Shown here piece after piece: positions 5,885 to 10,680 of a stretch of 12,851 nucleotides of DNA. Below the pieces are notes generated by a model. That model was not told where the DNA came from. It searched no databases and was given only the letters and a program-made list of their open reading frames with translations. This DNA is from Pinguiococcus pyrenoidosus. Taxonomy: Eukaryota > Sar > Pinguiophyceae > Pinguiochrysidales > Pinguiochrysidaceae. The number at the start of each line of letters is the position of its first letter. Within the stretch, counting starts at the first letter, position 1. Location: NCBI GenBank assembly GCA_019677205.1, contig JAAMXY010000341.1, forward strand, positions 1 through 12,851. The letters are read 5' to 3'. A program made the position numbers and the translations under genes.

Positions 5885-8623
5885 ATGGGGAAGCTCGGTC
5901 AGACTCCACCAGCTGGATGGTGGCTCCTGGCCAGTGGTCTGGGACTCGTTCTTTGCACTGGTGCGCAGCCGGCGGAACTTCGGCTCGGCTTTCTCATTCC
6001 ATGGGAAAGCGCTCCGCGGAGTCTCGGACCCTTCATCACGCCGGCGATTCTGCGGGCCGTCGAGGCGGTCAATGCACGCGACGACGTCTTGAACAACACG
6101 GAGCTGAAGTGGGTCTGGCACGACAGCAAGTGCGAGGTCTTCGCAACCGCGGCTGCCTTCATGGACTTGATTCTCAAGTACGAGGTGTCTGGGATCATCG
6201 GACCGGCGTGCAATGATCCTGCCTTCTACTCGGCAATCATCGCCGAGAACTGGGGCATCCCCTTCATCTCCTACGCGGCCGACAGCGTGCTGCTGACGTA
6301 CAAAGGGATCTCGGCGCCGCTAACCATTGCAAGGGTGAATCCGGGCCCCCACGACCTACTGCCGTCCTTCTTCTCGCTGGCGGCAGCAAAGAACTGGACG
6401 ACGATTGCCGCAGTGTACACCATCGACCTTGACTGGTCCGCCCTTGGCGTCGCCTTTCTGCAGTTCATTCTTCCGTTGTATCCCAACATTGGCGTGGGCT
6501 TTCATATCGCCCTCGAGCCGACGACAACCACAAATGCAGGCCACACCCTGGAGTACATGAGCGAGCTGAAGGCCTCCGGAGTGCGGGTCGTGTTCTTCAT
6601 GGGAACGTGCATCGACACGAGGTCTTTGCTCCTCGCTGCCAAGCGCTTGGACATGATTGACGGCTACTCCTACGTCCTTCTCAACGCGAGTCCGACCTGT
6701 CACGCCGTCAGCGGAAGCGGCTGGCCCAGTGGCTGGGGCCCGGAGGCAAACGAGGAGGCGGCCGAAGCCTTCAACAACACAATCAACATCGCTCCGCTGC
6801 CCTTCGAGTCGGCCGAGAGCACTGCGTTCGCCGCGCAGATGGTCACCGACTTTGCGACGCAGCGCTTCGACCCGTATCGCTTTCCACCGGCCGGAGACAT
6901 CACGCCGTCCGAAGCGGTGTTACAGAACCCTCTGAACTTATCGTACGCGATCGACACCACTGCCGACTACGGGCCCGACGAGCTGACCGCCGCAGCCATG
7001 CTCTACGATGCTGTTCTGACGTACGCCCTGGCTGCCGACGCCGTCATTGCGGAAGGAGGCGATCCCGCGTCGTACCAGAGCATTCAACAGAAGCTGCTTA
7101 GCACCTCCTACGTCGGCCTTACTGGACCTGTGATTCTCAGTCCGTTCTACGACCGAGTCACCGGGGCCATCTACCAGAACATCGTGTATCAGCCGGGCAC
7201 GACCTTGGGGTTCGAAAATGTCGCCATGTTCAACATCTTCTCCAGCACGTACACCGAGTTCGCCGCGATGAGGCACCCGGGGGGACGAACGGACACCCCG
7301 CCATCATTCGTCCCCCCTCCTTGCGAGCTGAGCGACTACGACGTGTCGACCGAGACCTGCAACTCCAACGGTGATGTGGAGGTGGTCTTCACAGTGAGGA
7401 GCGGCGCGGCCTGCAGCGACGTCAACCACCCAAAGGCTTCTGCGGAGTGCGCCTACGTCCCGGAAGACACGATCTTCGGTCAGGCGACACTAGCGTGTGC
7501 TTGCATTGGGATTCTGGTGTGCATCGGCTTTCTCGGCTGGCTATGCCAGTACCGCGAGAACGACCTCCTCCGGCTGTCGCAGCCACAGCTCGCTGGAGTA
7601 TGCATCTTAGGCTGCCTGATGCTTAACGTCAGCAGCCTCTTCACCGTGGGGCAACAGGGCAGGCCAGCTTGCACTGTTGCGCCGCGGATCTTCCACTTGT
7701 CGTTCACGGTGGCGATAACAGCGCTGATCACGAAGCTCTATCGCGTGTGGCGCATCTTCGAGAATCGGAAGCTGAAGAAGGTGCGCATCCGCATCGAGGA
7801 CATGTTCCTGGTCGTGGCCTTCTTCGTGTTTCTGGATATCGCCTTCCTGACGCTCTCGACCGTGGTGTCTCCGCTCCACACAAGCTACGAGACCGAGACT
7901 ACCGACGGTGCAAGCGTCCAGATCGAGCAGCTGAGGTGCCAGGGCGGGGGAGTCTTCATTTACATGCAGTGGGGCGTCAAGATTGCTCTGCTGCTCGGCA
8001 CGTGCCTGCTGGCCTACGCGACACGATCTCTCAGCGATCACTTTGCGGAGTCGAGGGACGTGGTGACGAGCGTGTACCACGTCATGCTCCTGGCAGTGGT
8101 CACCATGATTGTGACGTACCTGGCCAACTCCTTGCTGCTGCAGACGCTCGTCCGCAGCCTTGCCGTAATGGTCGGGACCTCGGGCGGTCTGGCACTGATC
8201 TTCGTGCCCAAGATGAAGGCTATCCAGGACGGGGTGGACGCGAGCTCGGTGATCTACTCCTCCACGACGGTCGTCCCCACCAGCCTTGGCCTTGGGTCGA
8301 AGGGCGCGACATCCTGGAACGCGGTGGGCCAAACCACGGCCAGCCTCGGGGGTCGACGGCGCGCGGCGACCGGTGGATCTGCGACGGGCAGGATATCAAG
8401 CGGTGCAATAAGGGCGCCTTCGAAACCCAACGCAGGGCAACAAGAAGCCGTGGTCTCGTCAACGTCTCCCGGCGCTGGAGAAGGCGGGATGCGCGAACCT
8501 CTGAAAGTCGCGTGGGATGGCAGTGGTGGAGCGGCTGCTGGGGACGGAGGGGCAAGAAGTCAAAAGGCGAGTGGTTCCGACGCCAATCTGCAGCTCGTCA
8601 CTCTCGAAGAGATCCAAGACTAG
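5885..8623 (+). CDS. Class C (GABA-B-like) G-protein-coupled receptor, copy 2
   Basis: A 912-residue paralogue of the receptor at 2038, nearly collinear with it through residue 780. It has a signal peptide (1-27, ending LCTGA/QPAEL) and a Venus-flytrap domain (about 29-470) with glycosylation sites N71, N298 and N351. A linker carries C480, C492, C510 and C522. Helices lie at about 536-556, 569-588, 601-622, 638-661, 689-713, 728-747 and 754-775, with loop cysteines C596 and C685. Family marks are SQPQLA after helix 1, KLYRVWRIFENRKLKK (617-632) as second intracellular loop, WGVK with YATR around helix 5, and FVPKMK (773-778) after helix 7. The 130-residue tail is Gly/Ala/Ser-rich and unlike that of copy 1. 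The start is certain: a TGA ends three bases before the ATG, which has A at -3 and G at +4. The likely role is ligand-gated G-protein signalling; ligand and effector are unknown. Confidence 0.94.
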   Translation: MGKLGQTPPAGWWLLASGLGLVLCTGAQPAELRLGFLIPWESAPRSLGPFITPAILRAVEAVNARDDVLNNTELKWVWHDSKCEVFATAAAFMDLILKYEVSGIIGPACNDPAFYSAIIAENWGIPFISYAADSVLLTYKGISAPLTIARVNPGPHDLLPSFFSLAAAKNWTTIAAVYTIDLDWSALGVAFLQFILPLYPNIGVGFHIALEPTTTTNAGHTLEYMSELKASGVRVVFFMGTCIDTRSLLLAAKRLDMIDGYSYVLLNASPTCHAVSGSGWPSGWGPEANEEAAEAFNNTINIAPLPFESAESTAFAAQMVTDFATQRFDPYRFPPAGDITPSEAVLQNPLNLSYAIDTTADYGPDELTAAAMLYDAVLTYALAADAVIAEGGDPASYQSIQQKLLSTSYVGLTGPVILSPFYDRVTGAIYQNIVYQPGTTLGFENVAMFNIFSSTYTEFAAMRHPGGRTDTPPSFVPPPCELSDYDVSTETCNSNGDVEVVFTVRSGAACSDVNHPKASAECAYVPEDTIFGQATLACACIGILVCIGFLGWLCQYRENDLLRLSQPQLAGVCILGCLMLNVSSLFTVGQQGRPACTVAPRIFHLSFTVAITALITKLYRVWRIFENRKLKKVRIRIEDMFLVVAFFVFLDIAFLTLSTVVSPLHTSYETETTDGASVQIEQLRCQGGGVFIYMQWGVKIALLLGTCLLAYATRSLSDHFAESRDVVTSVYHVMLLAVVTMIVTYLANSLLLQTLVRSLAVMVGTSGGLALIFVPKMKAIQDGVDASSVIYSSTTVVPTSLGLGSKGATSWNAVGQTTASLGGRRRAATGGSATGRISSGAIRAPSKPNAGQQEAVVSSTSPGAGEGGMREPLKVAWDGSGGAAAGDGGARSQKASGSDANLQLVTLEEIQD

Positions 8624-9307
8624 AGAATGGGCGCTTCGTACCTGCCTGATACGACGTCCGAAGAGTCTGCAGCCCATACGAACACCAACTGCAAGATCTT
8701 CGTCGAAACGCCAAAGGACGCCACCTCGACCTCAGCAAGGTCCTCATCCACCTGGTTCCACTTGCCCACCGTACGGCGCAGCCGTAGAACGTCACGAAGC
8801 CGCCCAGAAGCTCTCCTCCGCGTGCTGTGTACGCCATTTGCTTGTCCAAAAGAGGCGCCGCTCTTGAACCCTTCTGCCGCTTCTTCTTCGGATCAGCACT
8901 CCGCGAGTCAGTGACTCCGCGAGTCAGTGACTCCGCGATTCAGTGAGTCGGCGAGTCAGTGACGATCTTGCTGGGCCTCACCAGTTGGTTCCACGTAAGA
9001 CAATCTCAAACTGTTCTGGTCACTGAAAATTCGTGACGAATGTCCTGAATTTCGTTGATCCAATCAGAATTCGGAATGTGGAAAAACCGGAGAAGGCTGT
9101 ATGAATTGGTGTACAGCACGAGAGAAGAACTTCATGAAGAAACTGCATTCCTGATTCACAATGCGTGCATCCGTTATAATCGTGCCAGAAACCCCTATAC
9201 TACTGCATAGCTGTCCTCCGGATCTCCCGCCTCCAAGTCTCATTTGAATTTCTCCACCTCTCCTCCCTCCTCTCGAACGCAGTGTCTAGCCCATTGCAGA
9301 GACAGCC
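8624..9307. other. Intergenic stretch downstream of receptor 2
   Basis: No gene was found. The first 270 bases are the likely 3' UTR of receptor 2, then comes the 16-bp minisatellite. From about 8990 to 9200 the DNA is clearly richer in A and T than the coding parts, with no recognisable feature. Open frames overlapping 8459-8914 are out-of-frame extensions of the receptor 2 end and encode nothing recognisable. Confidence 0.5.
8898..8961. repeat. 16-bp minisatellite, 4 copies
   Basis: ACTCCGCGAGTCAGTG occurs four times in a row: units 1 and 2 are identical, unit 3 has one change and unit 4 has two. Each junction creates GAGTCAGTGACTC, an odd-length dyad whose halves resemble bZIP half-sites. 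It starts 274 bp after the receptor 2 stop codon. Confidence 0.9.
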
Positions 9308-9511
9308 ATGGTTCATACGCGCCGGAATCCCAACAGAGGCGCTCTGGTGCCCGCGGCTGCTCCCGTCGCACGCGCAGACGCCCAGCGCGCGCGCCGAGGT
9401 CTTCCTCCGCACCGGACGAAGGCTGGCAGAAAAGCCGCTGAAGATGCGGCCGCTTCTGCTGCGAAAGTCTGTCACTCCTTCAAGGCAGGAAAAGCCGTGG
9501 GCGTGCATTGA
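9308..9511 (+). CDS. Small basic protein or gag-like exon, uncertain
   Basis: This 67-codon frame opens with a well-placed ATG (G at -3, G at +4) and encodes a strongly basic, Ala-rich peptide starting MVHTRRNPNR. Openings of that M-V-x-T-R-R kind occur in some retrotransposon gag proteins, and Arg/Ala-rich tails occur in nuclear proteins, but the match is too short to name a family. A perfect 8-bp hairpin follows the stop codon at 9514-9532. It may be a real small gene, a first exon, or chance in GC-rich DNA. No homologue is visible elsewhere in the window. Confidence 0.25.
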   Translation: MVHTRRNPNRGALVPAAAPVARADAQRARRGLPPHRTKAGRKAAEDAAASAAKVCHSFKAGKAVGVH

Positions 9512-9513
9512 AG

Positions 9514-9532
9514 GTATCCAAGAATTGGATAC
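9514..9532. repeat. Hairpin with 8-bp perfect arms, 3-base loop
   Basis: GTATCCAA and TTGGATAC flank the loop GAA. It lies two bases beyond the stop codon of the small basic frame and about 107 bp from the end of the transposase remnant. It might be a transcript stem-loop or a relic of a transposon terminus; neither is established. Confidence 0.5.
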
Positions 9533-9638
9533 GGCAACTAGCTCTATTAGGAGAAGGAATCAACCACTGTTGAGGCTCACACCCAATCTGACCCTCCAGT
9601 CATTGCTCACCGCCCAGCGGTGGCCCTCAGTTGGCAGA

Positions 9639-10109
9639 TCATACGGTCTGTTCATAAGCTATCTTGAGCTTGGCCCCAAGATCACGAGTCAAATACTTCT
9701 GCATTGCGCTCCGGGAGACTTCCACGCCAGTTTCCAGGAGGATGAGGTCGCAAAACTCAGCGCAGGAGCCAGCTGCGCCGGCAGCGACGGCATCTTCGAG
9801 CCACGCAAGTGCGTCTGCATCAAGGAGCCTCGGCCTACCACCAGCCCCGCGGCTCTCGATCCCGAGGAGGGCCCGCCGTGCTGTGACCCACGCCACGCCT
9901 GCTGCTCTGGCGACTCTTGCGGTGTTCGGAGGGAGCCCAGATAAGGCCGCGTGCTGCAGCTCCACCTCCCAGGCCTCATGCACATCCATTGAGACAGCGA
10001 CTGCGCGCGGGTCCTCCTGGAGAGCCTCCCAATGAGTGGTGGCTTTGGTTGTCTTCCCCGGCGTCTGCTTCGTGAGACCACTTGGCGCACAGAAGGGAGA
10101 GGGCTGACT
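9639..10109 (-). pseudogene. Tc1/mariner-type transposase, DNA-binding domain only
   Basis: From the ATG at 9989 the frame gives 116 residues arranged like the paired-type DNA-binding half of Tc1/mariner and IS630 transposases. A first helix-turn-helix lies at about residues 20-42 (ARVARAAGVAWVTARRALL), followed by the linker motif GRPR (51-54) and a second helix-turn-helix at about 60-100 ending VSRSAMQKYL. The DD[E/D] catalytic domain should follow, but the frame stops at 9639 and no DDE-like sequence is evident in the next few hundred bases. The frame is also open for 40 codons before the Met (to a TGA at 10110-10112), and that stretch looks coding (KQTPGKTTKATTHWEALQ). The true start has therefore been lost or lies in another exon. 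I call it a remnant. An alternative is a domesticated DNA-binding protein whose other exons I cannot see. Confidence 0.65.
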
Positions 10110-10112
10110 TCA

Positions 10113-10680
10113 GCCGGACTAGCTTGAAAAGCGACGGTTTCCCATTCTATGGGTATTAGGCAGGACCCATATCTGTGACCAACTTTAAAACTCACATCCT
10201 GGCCAATCCTAGATTGCTCAAACTGGGTTTGCATAACGCCCCCTGACGTCGGATTTCTTTTGGCCAATCCCGCATTCCTAGAGCTGGACTTTGCAAAGAC
10301 CCCTAACGTTTCTGACGTCAGATAGCGTTTTCTTCCAACATCCGCAGATTTAATTGGCGTTTCAAGCTTCATGTGGACCAAGGGACGTCGCGATAGGCGG
10401 AAGCTCACCCAATTGGTTCAGACGATCGTTGCCGCAGGCGTACAAGGCTTCAAAGCTTTATCCCCTTGGTTTCCCAGCGTGAAACCGCATCAATCACAAT
10501 AGCTTCCGCTTTCTGACAGACACCCAATTGCGCCACTCGTTTCCCGTCCGTTCGAGGCAAGGCCCACCACTGAGCGGCGCTTGGGCCACACAACGCTCCT
10601 TCAAGGGCATTTGTGAATGCTGGGAGACGTCGCTTGCCAGGAAAGACTGCGATGAGGCTTTGAAGTGCGCCGCAGATGAG
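10113..10680. other. Intergenic stretch between transposase remnant and secreted-protein gene
   Basis: No supported gene lies here. The long minus-strand frame at 9689-10408 starts at GTG and overlaps the transposase in another frame. The stretch contains the duplicated CCAAT/TGACGTC module and is the presumed promoter of the gene at 10681. A TTTAAAA string sits near 10182 and a TTTATCC near 10457; neither is at a position that supports a TATA call. Confidence 0.5.
10197..10323. promoter_or_regulatory. Duplicated CCAAT / TGACGTC module
   Basis: Two imperfect copies of about 60 bp share, in order, TGGCCAATCC, CCTAGA, TTTGCA, CCCC, TGACGTC and GAT. CCAAT falls at 10203-10207 and 10264-10268. 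TGACGTC falls at 10244-10250 and, as the full palindrome TGACGTCA, at 10313-10320. In other eukaryotes CCAAT binds NF-Y-type factors and TGACGTCA binds bZIP factors. The module ends about 360 bp upstream of the ATG at 10681 and about 210 bp upstream of the open transposase frame on the other strand, so it could serve either. The regulatory role is inferred. Confidence 0.4.

Noticed and set aside
5494-6216. 240-codon frame running into the start of receptor 2
   Set aside because: It starts at GTG, crosses the pyrimidine tract and then reads the receptor out of frame. The receptor ATG at 5885 is well defined.
7669-8649. 326-codon frame overlapping the 3' half of receptor 2, and a 241-codon frame opposite it at 7607-8332
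   Set aside because: Both are out-of-frame readings of the helix region and tail. The receptor frame has all the family motifs and these have none.
9282-9944. 220-codon plus-strand frame antisense to the transposase remnant
   Set aside because: It begins at GTG, lacks any domain, and its second half is the complement of the helix-turn-helix coding sequence.
9689-10408. 239-codon minus-strand frame overlapping the transposase remnant
   Set aside because: It starts at GTG and reads the transposase DNA in another frame. Only the 116-codon frame shows a protein family pattern.
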